Shown here: piece by piece, positions 39,103-47,305 of the stretch
Numbering within the stretch: the first letter of the stretch is position 1
Layout: every line of letters begins with the position of its first letter
NCBI RefSeq assembly: GCF_019710575.1
Contig: NZ_JAHWFK010000045.1
Coordinates: 105,209-169,208, forward strand
DNA from: Paractinoplanes polyasparticus
GTDB lineage: Bacteria > Actinomycetota > Actinomycetes > Mycobacteriales > Micromonosporaceae
DNA: 64,000 bases
Direction: 5' to 3'
Notes under the pieces: generated by a model
The model's database searches: none
What the model was told of the DNA's origin: nothing
The model's input: the letters and a program-made list of their open reading frames with translations, nothing else
Made by a program: the position numbers and the translations under genes

Positions 39103-39360
39103 TCAGCCCAGGAATCCGCCCATCCCGGCGGTCTGGCGGCTGCTGCTCTGCAGGCGCGCGGTGTCCTGGCGGTAGAGGATCTCGCGGATGAGCTCGGTCT
39201 CCTCGCTGCTGTGCCGCGCCAGGAGCTGGTCGAGTTCGGCGCGCTCGGACGTGGTGCGGAACGACGCGAGCTCGTCGGCGAGCCGGCGGTGGGCGACGCG
39301 CATGGTGCGGCGGTTCGCCAGCGCCGTGCGGACGTCGCGAAGCTTGGTCGTGAACTGCAT
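39103..39360 (-). CDS. Small helical hypothetical protein (85 aa)
   Basis: No family recognised with certainty. From the ATG at 39360 (GGAG six bases upstream) it encodes 85 residues, almost entirely amphipathic helix rich in Arg/Glu/Leu (LADELASFRTTSERAELDQL), ending in a Gly-rich tail GMGGFLG. No signal or membrane segment. TTGTAA and TATCGC spaced 17 bp apart form a possible promoter near 39380-39410. Such short helical proteins are common and uncharacterised in actinomycetes. Confidence 0.7.
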   Translation of the reverse strand: MQFTTKLRDVRTALANRRTMRVAHRRLADELASFRTTSERAELDQLLARHSSEETELIREILYRQDTARLQSSSRQTAGMGGFLG

Positions 39361-39530
39361 GGCCGTCTCCTTAACGGATAGTGATGGCGATAGGCCTCGT
39401 CGCCTTCCTTTACAACACTCCACGAGGCGCGCTTCATCCCCAAATCACGCAGGTAAACAGCGAGATACGGAAGTGACGGCGACCACCGCATCCCTGTTGC
39501 CGAGGTCACCCTCCGTGGCGAAGTGGCTGG

Positions 39531-42263
39531 TCAGGCACTCTTGGTGACTTCGGACACCACAGTGGCCATCCGAGACGAAAGTTGCGTCCGCGACCGCACC
39601 CCGAGCTTGCGGTAGATCCGGGTCAGGGTGGCCTCCACCGTCTTCACGCTCAGGTAGAGCCGCACGGCGATCTCGCGGTTGCTGGCGCCGTCGCGCACCA
39701 GAGCCGCGATCCGCAGCTCGGTCGAGGTCAGACCCAGGTCGACCGGCGTCGTGCCGGCGGCCGACGCGCCGGCCAGGGCACGCTCGGTCTGCTCGGCCCA
39801 CGGCTTGGCGTCGGCCGCCAGGAAGATCGCGAGCGCGGCCCCGATGGCGAGCCGGGCGGCCGCGTACCGGCGGCGGCGACGCTCGGCGCTGCCCTGCACC
39901 AGCAGCGCGTGGGCCTGCTCGATCGGTTGCTGCAACTGCTCGAAGTGCTGCGCCGCGGACGCCGAGAGCCGCACGGCCGAGTCGGCGTGCCCGCTCTCGG
40001 AGAGCACCACCGCCGCCGCCCGGTCGAGATAGCCGACCAGCCCCGGGTTGTCACCCAGCCGTCCGGCGGCCGTGCGCGCGGCGGCCAGGATGGCGGCGGC
40101 CTCGGCGTGCTCGCCCAGCGCGGCCAGCCCGCCGGCCAGGTCGCCGTGCCAGCGCACGATCATCGGATCGCCCCCGCCCGAGCCGGCCTCGAGGTCGCGC
40201 AGCCGGCGCAGTGCCGCCACCCCCTCGCGGGTCCGGCCCGCCCGCAGCTCGGCCTGACCCAGCGCATGCAGGTTGCGCCGCCGGTAGAGGGTGTCGCCCT
40301 CCTGCTCGGAGGCCCGCACACCCCGGCCGGCGAACCCGGCTGCCGCGGCCAGGCTGCCCCCGGCGAGCTCGGCGATGGCCGCCGTGTAACAGGTGGGACC
40401 GGGGCTTAGCCCGGCGCGCTGCGCGGCCCGCACGGCCTGGTGCGCGTAGTTGAGCGCCTCCCGGCAACGACCGGCCCGGGTGGCCACCTCGGACAGGCTG
40501 CGCAGCACGCAGACCCGGGCCTCGCCGACCCTGTCCCGCCCGGCCACGTTGAGCAGGCTGAGCAGCGCCGCACGGGCCTCGTCGAGCCGGTCGTCCATCA
40601 TGGCGAAGCGGGCGGCGACGTACAGCGGGCCGTAGTGCAGCCAGTCGGGCGCGGGCGTGGCCGGGAGCACGAGCGCCTCGGTCAGCGTGTCGGACCAGCC
40701 CGGGTCGCCGCACAGCCGCTGGATCTGGGCCAGCACGCTCAACGCCATCGCCTCGGTGGCCGGATCCCCGGCCCGGCGAGCGGCCAGCGCCGTGCGGGCC
40801 GCCTCGTCCCCGGCCCGGTCCGGGTCGCCGGCCAGCAGGGACGCCCACGTCACCCGCAACCGCACCGGCGCCGACAGTGCCGGATCGTCGCCGGCCTCGG
40901 CGAGCGCGGCCGCGACCATCTCCCCCATCTCGGCCAGGCCCTGCCCGGCCAGGTCGATCAGCACCAACCGGGCGTGCACCCGGTGGCCGGCCGGCGCGTC
41001 GGCCGCGAGCACCGCTTCGGCCGCGCGCCCGGCGAGCGCGGCCGACCCCGCGCTGAGCCCGCTGCGCGCCGCGGCGACCAGCCAGTCCAACCGGTGGGCG
41101 GTGCACGTGTGCGGGCAACGGTCGGCGGCCAGCAGGAACAGCTCGGCGGCGGTGCGGCCGGCTCCCCGCGCGGCACAGCGCTGGGCAGCGGCGGCCAGCG
41201 AGCGGGCGACCGCCGCGTCCGGCACCGAGCTGCGCAGGGCCCGGTGCCGGAGCGCCTCGACCTCGTCGACGGCGCCGGCCGCCAGCGCGGTGTGAGCCTC
41301 GGTGCGGTCACCGGCCGACGCGTCCTCGGCGATGACGGTGGCCAGCAGCGGCGGGGTGAAACGGATCTGATCGCCGTCGACCGCCACCGCACCGGCCGCC
41401 GCGGCCAGGCGCAGATCCCGTACGGCATCCTCCCGTCCCGCCCGTAGCAGGACGGCGACCGTGGGTTCGGCGGCCAGCGCGGCCATCAGCAACGTGCGCC
41501 GGGTTTCCGCGGGCAGGGGCGCGAGCCGGTCGCGCAGCTGCTCCCGGGCCGGTTCGGGCAGTGGCAAGGGACGCCAGGCCGGGCCGGACGGCAGCGCCGC
41601 GCCCAGGGCGAGGGCCAGGAACGGGTTGCCCGCGCTGATCTCGTGCATCCGGCTGGCGGCACGGCACGGCAGGCCCCGGGCCTCGAGCAGCGCGGTCAGG
41701 GCGTCCGCCGCCAGCGGCGGAACCTCGATCTCGACGGCGGGCGCGGGGCAGAGCCGGACGGCCCGGCGGCGGCCGGCCGGATCGGGGTGGCGCTGCGCCG
41801 CGATCACCCGGACGCGCGGACCGGGCCGGCGGCGCATGGCGAACGCGATCAGCTCGGCCGACTCGGCGTCGAGCCATTGGCAGTCATCGAGCACGAGCAG
41901 CACGGGGCGCAGGCGGGCACTGTGCGCGAGCAGCTGCGGCAACACGAGACGGCGGACGAGCGCGGCGGCTCCGGCCCGTGGGGCCAGGCCCTGACGCAGA
42001 GCGGCTCGCTGGGCGGGTGGCAGGGCTTCGCGGGCCGCCGGCGGCAGCTGGGCCACCAGGTCGGCAATTCCCGCGTACGGAACCAGTCTCTCGCTGCGCA
42101 CCGGGCGCAACCACACGACAAGCTCGCCGCGCGCAGCGGCGGCAGAAGCAGCCGCCTCGAGCAGCGCCGTCTTGCCGATGCCGGCCGGCCCGTGCAGGGC
42201 CACGCCGCCGCCCGCGACGAGGCGGCTGTCGATCGTCGCCAGAAGCTCGTCGCGCCCGAACAT
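39531..42263 (-). CDS. LAL-type LuxR family transcriptional regulator with AAA ATPase domain
   Basis: A 910-aa large ATP-binding LuxR regulator. The N-terminal STAND ATPase has Walker A GPAGIGKTALLEA (about residues 25-37) and a Walker B-like LLVLDDCQWLD. A long middle region of TPR-like helical repeats follows, and a C-terminal LuxR HTH (TSTELRIAALVRDGASNREIA, then LYLSVKTVEATLTRIYRKLGV). Such proteins activate sugar utilisation or secondary-metabolite genes. No biosynthetic cluster is adjacent, so the target is unknown. Confidence 0.92.
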   Translation of the reverse strand: MFGRDELLATIDSRLVAGGGVALHGPAGIGKTALLEAAASAAAARGELVVWLRPVRSERLVPYAGIADLVAQLPPAAREALPPAQRAALRQGLAPRAGAAALVRRLVLPQLLAHSARLRPVLLVLDDCQWLDAESAELIAFAMRRRPGPRVRVIAAQRHPDPAGRRRAVRLCPAPAVEIEVPPLAADALTALLEARGLPCRAASRMHEISAGNPFLALALGAALPSGPAWRPLPLPEPAREQLRDRLAPLPAETRRTLLMAALAAEPTVAVLLRAGREDAVRDLRLAAAAGAVAVDGDQIRFTPPLLATVIAEDASAGDRTEAHTALAAGAVDEVEALRHRALRSSVPDAAVARSLAAAAQRCAARGAGRTAAELFLLAADRCPHTCTAHRLDWLVAAARSGLSAGSAALAGRAAEAVLAADAPAGHRVHARLVLIDLAGQGLAEMGEMVAAALAEAGDDPALSAPVRLRVTWASLLAGDPDRAGDEAARTALAARRAGDPATEAMALSVLAQIQRLCGDPGWSDTLTEALVLPATPAPDWLHYGPLYVAARFAMMDDRLDEARAALLSLLNVAGRDRVGEARVCVLRSLSEVATRAGRCREALNYAHQAVRAAQRAGLSPGPTCYTAAIAELAGGSLAAAAGFAGRGVRASEQEGDTLYRRRNLHALGQAELRAGRTREGVAALRRLRDLEAGSGGGDPMIVRWHGDLAGGLAALGEHAEAAAILAAARTAAGRLGDNPGLVGYLDRAAAVVLSESGHADSAVRLSASAAQHFEQLQQPIEQAHALLVQGSAERRRRRYAAARLAIGAALAIFLAADAKPWAEQTERALAGASAAGTTPVDLGLTSTELRIAALVRDGASNREIAVRLYLSVKTVEATLTRIYRKLGVRSRTQLSSRMATVVSEVTKSA

Positions 42264-42378
42264 GTTGCCACCCCTAGGTCTGAATCGGCCTCAGCCTAGG
42301 AAGTGGCAGACACACATATCAATAGGTTCGCATATGCCAACGGGTACCTATCACCGCGGGGATGGCCCGCCGGCCGCC
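42264..42378. promoter_or_regulatory. Upstream region of LAL regulator
   Basis: 115 bp with symmetric elements: CCTAG...CTAGG around 42270-42300 and ATAGGT...ACCTAT (about 42322-42352) flanking a CATATG. These may be regulator sites. A -35-like TTGGCA is visible on the minus strand. No gene is supported here. Confidence 0.4.
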
Positions 42379-42570
42379 CTAGTCGTCGTCCCCGCCGTCG
42401 TCGTCGTCGCCGTCATCGTCATCGCCGCCGCCACCGCCCGGGCAGCCCGACAGGGTGAGCACAGTGGCCGCGCCGCCCGCCAGCAGCAGAGCCCGGCCGA
42501 AGAACGCGCGCCGGTTCAGGCCCGGCTCGCCAGGTACGGAGTCGTCTCGTTCACGAGTCGCTTCGTTCAT
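42379..42570 (-). CDS. Small Tat-exported lipoprotein with poly-aspartate tail
   Basis: A 63-aa protein. Twin arginine NRRAFFGRA (RR at residues 20-21), a hydrophobic stretch and lipobox LSGC (Cys43) predict Tat export and lipidation. The mature part is only about 20 residues: PGGGGG then DDDDGDDDDGGDDD. The acidic tail could bind divalent cations such as calcium. It is divergent from an M15-like peptidase gene (91-bp gap). I know of no named family; the frame is convincing because the Tat and lipobox elements are well placed. Confidence 0.7.
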   Translation of the reverse strand: MNEATRERDDSVPGEPGLNRRAFFGRALLLAGGAATVLTLSGCPGGGGGDDDDGDDDDGGDDD

Positions 42571-42661
42571 GCCCCGCATTGTGTCAGCGGGACGACGTAT
42601 CCGGGAGAGGGTCGCGGGCCCTTCAGCACCGACCCGACCCGATAACACCCGCGAGGTGACC

Positions 42662-43360
42662 ATGCCGACCTGGATCGTCGTGCCCTGCCTGCTGCGGTTG
42701 CGAGACGAGTTCGACGACCTCGCCCCGCACCGCGACAAACGCGAGGAGGGCACGATCGGCGACGAGAACCACAACTCGACATCGGACCACACGCCCGACG
42801 AGCAGTCGCGGCACCTGAAGCACAAGGACGCCGACAGCCGCAACGAGGTGCACGCCCTGGACATCGACGCCGACCTGCGCCTGCCCGGCCTCGGCATGGA
42901 GGCGGCGGTGCAGTTCCTGCTCGCCCGCTGCCGCTCCGGCGCCGAGACACGGCTGCGCTACATCATCTTCAACCGCCGCATCTGGTCGGCCTCCGACGGC
43001 TGGCAGCAGAACAGGTACGACGGCCACGACCCGCACACCGGGCACGCGCACTTCTCCGCCCGGTACGACACCCCGAACGAGGCCTCAACGGCTTCCTGGC
43101 ACCTGGAGGACATTCCCGTGGCACTGACCGCCGACGACAAGAAGTGGCTCTCCGCCGAGATCACCAAGCAGGTGCGTGGCTGCATCAACGACATCTGGGA
43201 GCACAACATCGGCCGCGCCACCGGCGGCGCCGACCAGACCGCACAGGGCGCCCTGGTCACGGCCAACATCCGGGCCGGCTCGGTGGCCAACCGCCAGCTC
43301 CCCGACCTGGCCGACACCGTCAACCGCGTGGCCGCCCAGCTCAAGACGGTCGTCCACTGA
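42662..43360 (+). CDS. Putative M15/LAS-like metallopeptidase (endolysin-like)
   Basis: A 232-aa protein whose first about 140 residues carry a LAS-type zinc-peptidase pattern: SDH (41-43), EVHALDIDAD (62-71) and DPHTGHAHFS (123-132). Similar domains occur in actinophage lysis proteins and cell-wall D-Ala/L-Ala peptidases. The C-terminal part (from about 150) is helical, resembling phage tail or coat assembly segments. No signal peptide is present, so export would need another route. The ATG at 42662 has GAGG five bases upstream. Zinc binding is inferred. Confidence 0.65.
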   Translation: MPTWIVVPCLLRLRDEFDDLAPHRDKREEGTIGDENHNSTSDHTPDEQSRHLKHKDADSRNEVHALDIDADLRLPGLGMEAAVQFLLARCRSGAETRLRYIIFNRRIWSASDGWQQNRYDGHDPHTGHAHFSARYDTPNEASTASWHLEDIPVALTADDKKWLSAEITKQVRGCINDIWEHNIGRATGGADQTAQGALVTANIRAGSVANRQLPDLADTVNRVAAQLKTVVH

Positions 43361-43369
43361 CACCTACCC

Positions 43370-43408
43370 CGCGGTCGGGGCGCGCCCTCGCGTCCCGCCC
43401 CGGCCGCG
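43370..43408 (+). terminator. Terminator of peptidase gene
   Basis: CGCGGTCGGGGCG (43370-43382) pairs with CGCCCCGGCCGCG (43396-43408), 13 bp with one G-U, loop 13, starting 10 bp after the stop. Confidence 0.7.
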
Positions 43409-43444
43409 ATTCAGGCGCGCGCCGCCGTTGACGGCGCTGCCGCG

Positions 43445-43662
43445 TCACGGGTGGAATCGCCACCGGCCCTCGGAGACGACGTCCACCTTGTCGCCGACGA
43501 CGCGGACTGCCGTCTCGTCGTCGATGAAGTAGAGGGGAAAGTCCGCGCGCGCGGCGATGCGATCAGCCCACGCGTCGTCGCGCTCCGGGAAATCGGCCGG
43601 GGCAGGCCGTTGAGCTCCAGGACGTCGAACTCTCGCCAGCCGAGGCCGTGCACCCGCACCAT
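43445..43662 (-). pseudogene. Frameshifted small gene (unknown family)
   Basis: Two adjacent minus frames join into one sensible 72-residue protein if one C is added to the CCCC run near 43604. The first part is MVRVHGLGWREFDVLELNG and the second continues PPADFPERDDAWADRIAA to a GRWRFHP end and a stop at 43445. As it stands the frame is broken. It lies head-to-head with the epoxide hydrolase, 67 bp apart. Function is unknown; a sequencing error is possible. Confidence 0.55.
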
Positions 43663-43729
43663 GTCTGCGACGTACCATCCATGGTCGCCGGGCTCAGCGC
43701 ATGTATTGACCGCAGGCAGGGGAGGTTCG

Positions 43730-44881
43730 ATGCCGTTCGACATCAAGCCGTACCAGGTGCAGGTGCCCGAGTCCGGCTTGAGAGATCTGCGAGACAGGCT
43801 GGCCCGCACTCGTTGGCCCGAGGCAGCACCCGAGCCTGGGTGGACCCAGGGGATACCGCTGGAGGTGGTGCAGGATCTGTGCCTGTACTGGGCCGACCAG
43901 TACGACTGGCGAGCCGCCGAGGCGAGACTGAACGCCGTGCCGCAGTATCTCGTCCGCGTCGACGACATCGAGCTGCACGTGCTGCATGCCCGGTCGCCGC
44001 ACGCCGGCGCGTTCCCGCTGGTGCTCACGCATGGCTGGCCCGGCTCGGTGCTCGAACTGGTCGACCTGGTCGGTCCGCTGACCGACCCGGAAACCCACGG
44101 CGGCGATCCGGCAGATGCCTTCGACGTGGTGATCCCTTCGTTGCCCGGTTACGGCTTCAGCGCCAAGCCGACCGAACCGGGTTGGGGGGTCGAGCGGATC
44201 GCAGATGCCTGGGCGCAACTCATGAGCGGGCTCGGCTACGACCGCTACGGCGCTGCGGGCAGCGATTGGGGAACCAGTATCTCCAGTTGCCTCGCCGCAC
44301 GCGCTCCCGAACATGTAGCAGGCATTCACCTTGTCCCGCCTCTGGCCGGTCCCGACCCGGCCCGGGGCGACGATCTCACCGACGCCGAACGACAGGCGCT
44401 CGCCGACCTGCGGCACCGCGGGCGGTCCTCATCGGCTTACTCCGAGGTCCATCGGACCGCCCCGCAGACAATCGGTTACGGCTTGCTCGATTCCCCGGCC
44501 GGCTTGTGCGCGTGGATGGCGGAGAAGTTTCTGACCTGGAGCGACCGGGGCCTGGTCGGGCTGTCCGACGACCAGATTCTGGACCAGGTGACGCTGTACT
44601 GGCTGACCGGCTCCGCAGCGTCCTCGGCTCGCCTGTACGCCGAGAGCATCGACAAGGTCTCCGACTGGCTCAGTGGCGCCGACACCGATCCGATCCAGGT
44701 GCCCGTCGGCGCGTCGATCTTCGCCGCCGAGGTGCCCCGGCCGTCGCGGCGGTGGGCAGCCCGTCGTTACCCCGACATTCGTTACTGGGCCGAACACGAG
44801 CAGGGCGGCCACTTCCCCGCCTTGGAGGTACCGGCGCTGCTGATCGCCGACCTAAGAGCCTTTTTCCAACAGTTGCGGTGA
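43730..44881 (+). CDS. Epoxide hydrolase (EHN / microsomal type)
   Basis: A 383-aa alpha/beta hydrolase with the N-terminal EHN meander (residues 3-110, FDIKPYQVQVPESGLRDLRDRL). The oxyanion motif HGWP is at 101-104, nucleophile Asp179 in GSDWG, and catalytic His361 in GGHFPALE. It hydrolyses epoxides to diols, probably in detoxification. The ATG at 43730 follows GGAGG. The gene is convergent with an AraC regulator and lies in a patch containing several damaged genes, but itself looks intact. Confidence 0.9.
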   Translation: MPFDIKPYQVQVPESGLRDLRDRLARTRWPEAAPEPGWTQGIPLEVVQDLCLYWADQYDWRAAEARLNAVPQYLVRVDDIELHVLHARSPHAGAFPLVLTHGWPGSVLELVDLVGPLTDPETHGGDPADAFDVVIPSLPGYGFSAKPTEPGWGVERIADAWAQLMSGLGYDRYGAAGSDWGTSISSCLAARAPEHVAGIHLVPPLAGPDPARGDDLTDAERQALADLRHRGRSSSAYSEVHRTAPQTIGYGLLDSPAGLCAWMAEKFLTWSDRGLVGLSDDQILDQVTLYWLTGSAASSARLYAESIDKVSDWLSGADTDPIQVPVGASIFAAEVPRPSRRWAARRYPDIRYWAEHEQGGHFPALEVPALLIADLRAFFQQLR

Positions 44882-45015
44882 CACCCGCAGACCGTTGTGG
44901 TCGGCGGAGCCAGGCCGACGGGCGACGCCTCGGAAAGCTCGGCGCCCGGTCATTCCGGTTCGAAGGTGGCAGCGAACGCGTCGAGCTGGCCACTGTCCGC
45001 CCTGCGGATGGCACT

Positions 45016-45570
45016 TCACCTCACCTCGGGTACGAAGCCGGCCGAGACAGCTGCCTCGTCGCGGTCGTACGCCGAGCGCTGGGCGGCAACGTACTGGGAC
45101 GGCGTCACCCCGGTGTGACGTTTGAAGTCCCGGATCAGATGCGCCTGGTCGAACCACCCCAGCACCGTCGCCTTGTCGGCCCAGCCCACCATCGCGTGCA
45201 CGTCGATGTCCTCCAGCAGCCGGCGCACCCGCAGGACCCGCGCCAGGGTGCGCGGGCTGAGACCGACCTGGTCCGTGAACAGCCGGTCGAGGTAGCCGTG
45301 GCTCAGTCCGAGCGCTGCGGCGATGTCGCTGACCGGCCGGTTCGGTTCGTCGATCAGGTTCCGGACCGCGACCTCGCATCGTCCGATCGCATGCCGGTCG
45401 TAGGGCTCCGGCGTCACGAGCGTCGCTTCGACGACGTCGAGGGCCGCCACCGTCGAGCCGGTCGGCGCGATGAGCTCACGCGGCTCGGCCATGCGACCAC
45501 GCGCGAACCAGATCGACTCGACGAAACGGCCGGTCTGCCCCTCGACCGTCCGCGACACGTACTCGGACAT
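45016..45570 (-). CDS. AraC family regulator with shortened sensor domain
   Basis: A 184-aa AraC/XylS regulator. The C-terminal double HTH is complete (VSDIAAALGLSHGYLDRLFTDQVGLSPRT, then ADKATVLGWFDQAHLIRDFKRHTGVTPSQYVA). The N-terminal domain resembles the DUF6597 sensor (YVSRTVEGQTGRFVESIWFARG) but jumps after APTGSTVA directly to the linker, leaving about 70 residues where about 160 are usual. This looks like an internal in-frame deletion. DNA binding may persist with altered sensing. Confidence 0.8.
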   Translation of the reverse strand: MSEYVSRTVEGQTGRFVESIWFARGRMAEPRELIAPTGSTVAALDVVEATLVTPEPYDRHAIGRCEVAVRNLIDEPNRPVSDIAAALGLSHGYLDRLFTDQVGLSPRTLARVLRVRRLLEDIDVHAMVGWADKATVLGWFDQAHLIRDFKRHTGVTPSQYVAAQRSAYDRDEAAVSAGFVPEVR

Positions 45571-45724
45571 CCCCCGAACGTAATGGGCGCACGACGCGCC
45601 GCGGACTCCACTGGTCGGTCAGCTACCAGGCATTCGGTGGCCCGGGCTGCGTCCTCGTGTTCGTGTCGGCTACACCCGCGTGGAAGGAGAGGTACCGATT
45701 AGAGTGGTGGCGAGGTGATGCCAT

Positions 45725-46740
45725 TTGTCCGGGAATGAAGCCGACAGCAGGGCCCGGGCCGCCACACTGCACAGCTCGGACCTGGATGAGACCCGGTTCG
45801 TGCTCGCCGAGCACTTCTACTCCAACTTCATCGACATGCTGGAGCCGTCCAGGAGCCTCGACACCCAGATCCGGGTCGCCAAGCTCGGCCCGGTGACAAT
45901 CGGTGACCTGCGCTTCGGCACGGACCTCAAGCTGAGGCTGCACGAGCTCGGCGCGTACCACGTCGACGTGCTTCTGTCCGGCCGACTTGAATGGCAGCAG
46001 GGCAGGGATGAACCCGAGGTGGCCACCGACACCAGCGGGGCAGTGTTCCAGCCGGCCGGCGACACAGTTCTGCACCGGTGGACCGGCGACTGCCGATTGC
46101 TGGCGATCAAGATCGAGCGCGAAGCCCTCGAGTTGCAGCTGGCTCGCATGCTCGACACGCCCGTAAGCTCGCCGATTCCGCTCAGCCGCCGGCTGGACCA
46201 CTCCCAGGGACCCGGCCGCACCTGGACCAACATGGTCCGGCTGTTCGCCGCGGACGCATTCGGCGAGCACCCAGGCCTGACGCAAGACCCACTCGTGGCC
46301 GAGCCCCTTCAGGAGATGCTCCTGCGCGGACTGCTGCTGGCGAACGACCACCCGTACCGGGACCGGCTGGCCACGACCGGCGGACCCTACCCAGCGCCCC
46401 GCGCGATACGACAGGCGATCGACGTCCTGCACGACCGGCCCGACCAGGCGATCACGATCGCCAAATCGCGGACATCACCGGTGTCAGCGAACGGGCGCTG
46501 CAGGCGGGCTTCCAGCGCTACGTCGGCATCTCCCCCACCACGTACCTGCGTCAAGTCCGCCTTGACCGCGTCCATGAGGAGCTTCGGCAGGCGGACCCCG
46601 ACCGGACGACGGTGGCAGACGTCGCACAGCGCTGGGGATTCCGACACCTCGGGCGTTTCGCGGGTTGCTACCGTGCGCGGTACGGCGTGTCACCGTCCCA
46701 GACTCTCAAAGTCTTCGCAGGCGCCGGCAAGCCTCGGTGA
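45725..46740 (+). pseudogene. AraC family regulator disrupted by a frameshift
   Basis: The first frame (TTG at 45725, GAGG upstream) encodes an AraC-binding-like sensor domain (RFVLAEHFYSNFIDML, then VDVLLSGRLEW) up to ITIAK near 46463. The HTH domain then continues in another frame (IADITGVSERALQAGFQRYVG, RWGFRHLGRFAGCYRARYG) to the stop at 46738-46740. Adding one A to the AAA run at about 46464 restores a full-length regulator of about 337 aa. It is either a true frameshift or a sequencing error. It is divergent from the other AraC gene. Confidence 0.75.
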
Positions 46741-46768
46741 GCTGGTCCTGGGTTGCGGTGGTGGAACG

Positions 46769-47296
46769 CTATTTCGTGGCGGTCACCGCGGTGGCTGTCA
46801 CGGTGCCGTCGGAGCCGGTGGCGCCCTGGACCGTAACCGACTGGCCGGCCTTCACGTCGGAGAGCTTGCTCGTGGTCGAGGTCGACACGGTTGTCTTGCC
46901 GTCGGTCCTGACGGTCACCACCGAGCCGTCGGACTTCTCGATGTAGATGGTGGCGCCGTTGACGAGCTTGACCTTGCCGGAGGTGGGAGCCGCGGCCGCA
47001 GTGGTGGCCTGGCCGCCGAAGGTCGGCAGGGCACCCGCGGTCGCGCCGTAGCCGGCCCGGTTCTGGCCACCGCCGAAGGCGCCGGGCCGGGCGGCCGCGG
47101 GCGTGTCCGCCGGACCGTAGTTCTTCTGAACCTGCAGGCCGCCGACGAAGCCGCCGGTCAGAAGGACGATCGCGCCCAGCACGACCGTGCCCTTGTCCCA
47201 CCAGCGGCGCGGCGCGGCCCGGGCCAGTTCGGCGGCGAGGCCGTCGTCCCGGTCTCCGGGGGCCAGAACTACGGTGTCGTCGTTGGTCGGGGTCAC
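46769..47296 (-). CDS. Membrane-anchored hypothetical protein of the export cluster
   Basis: A 175-aa protein: acidic cytoplasmic N-tail, one membrane helix (about residues 36-55, GTVVLGAIVLLTGGFVGGL), a Gly/Ala/Pro linker, and an extracellular C-terminal beta domain with Thr/Ser/Val repeats (VKLVNGATIYIEKSDGSVVTV ... SKLSDVKAGQSVTVQGATG). The latter resembles OB-like DUF5666 domains. It is the last gene of the MacAB-type operon, 10 bp after the permease, so an accessory role in export is likely. Function is not known. Confidence 0.75.
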   Translation of the reverse strand: MTPTNDDTVVLAPGDRDDGLAAELARAAPRRWWDKGTVVLGAIVLLTGGFVGGLQVQKNYGPADTPAAARPGAFGGGQNRAGYGATAGALPTFGGQATTAAAAPTSGKVKLVNGATIYIEKSDGSVVTVRTDGKTTVSTSTTSKLSDVKAGQSVTVQGATGSDGTVTATAVTATK

Positions 47297-47305
47297 AACG
47301 GATCC

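Noticed and set aside
39531..42263. LAL regulator as marker of a biosynthetic gene cluster
   Set aside because: No polyketide, peptide-synthetase, terpene or RiPP genes are present within the window.
42662..43360. Prophage
   Set aside because: One endolysin-like gene alone; no integrase, capsid, portal or tail genes nearby.
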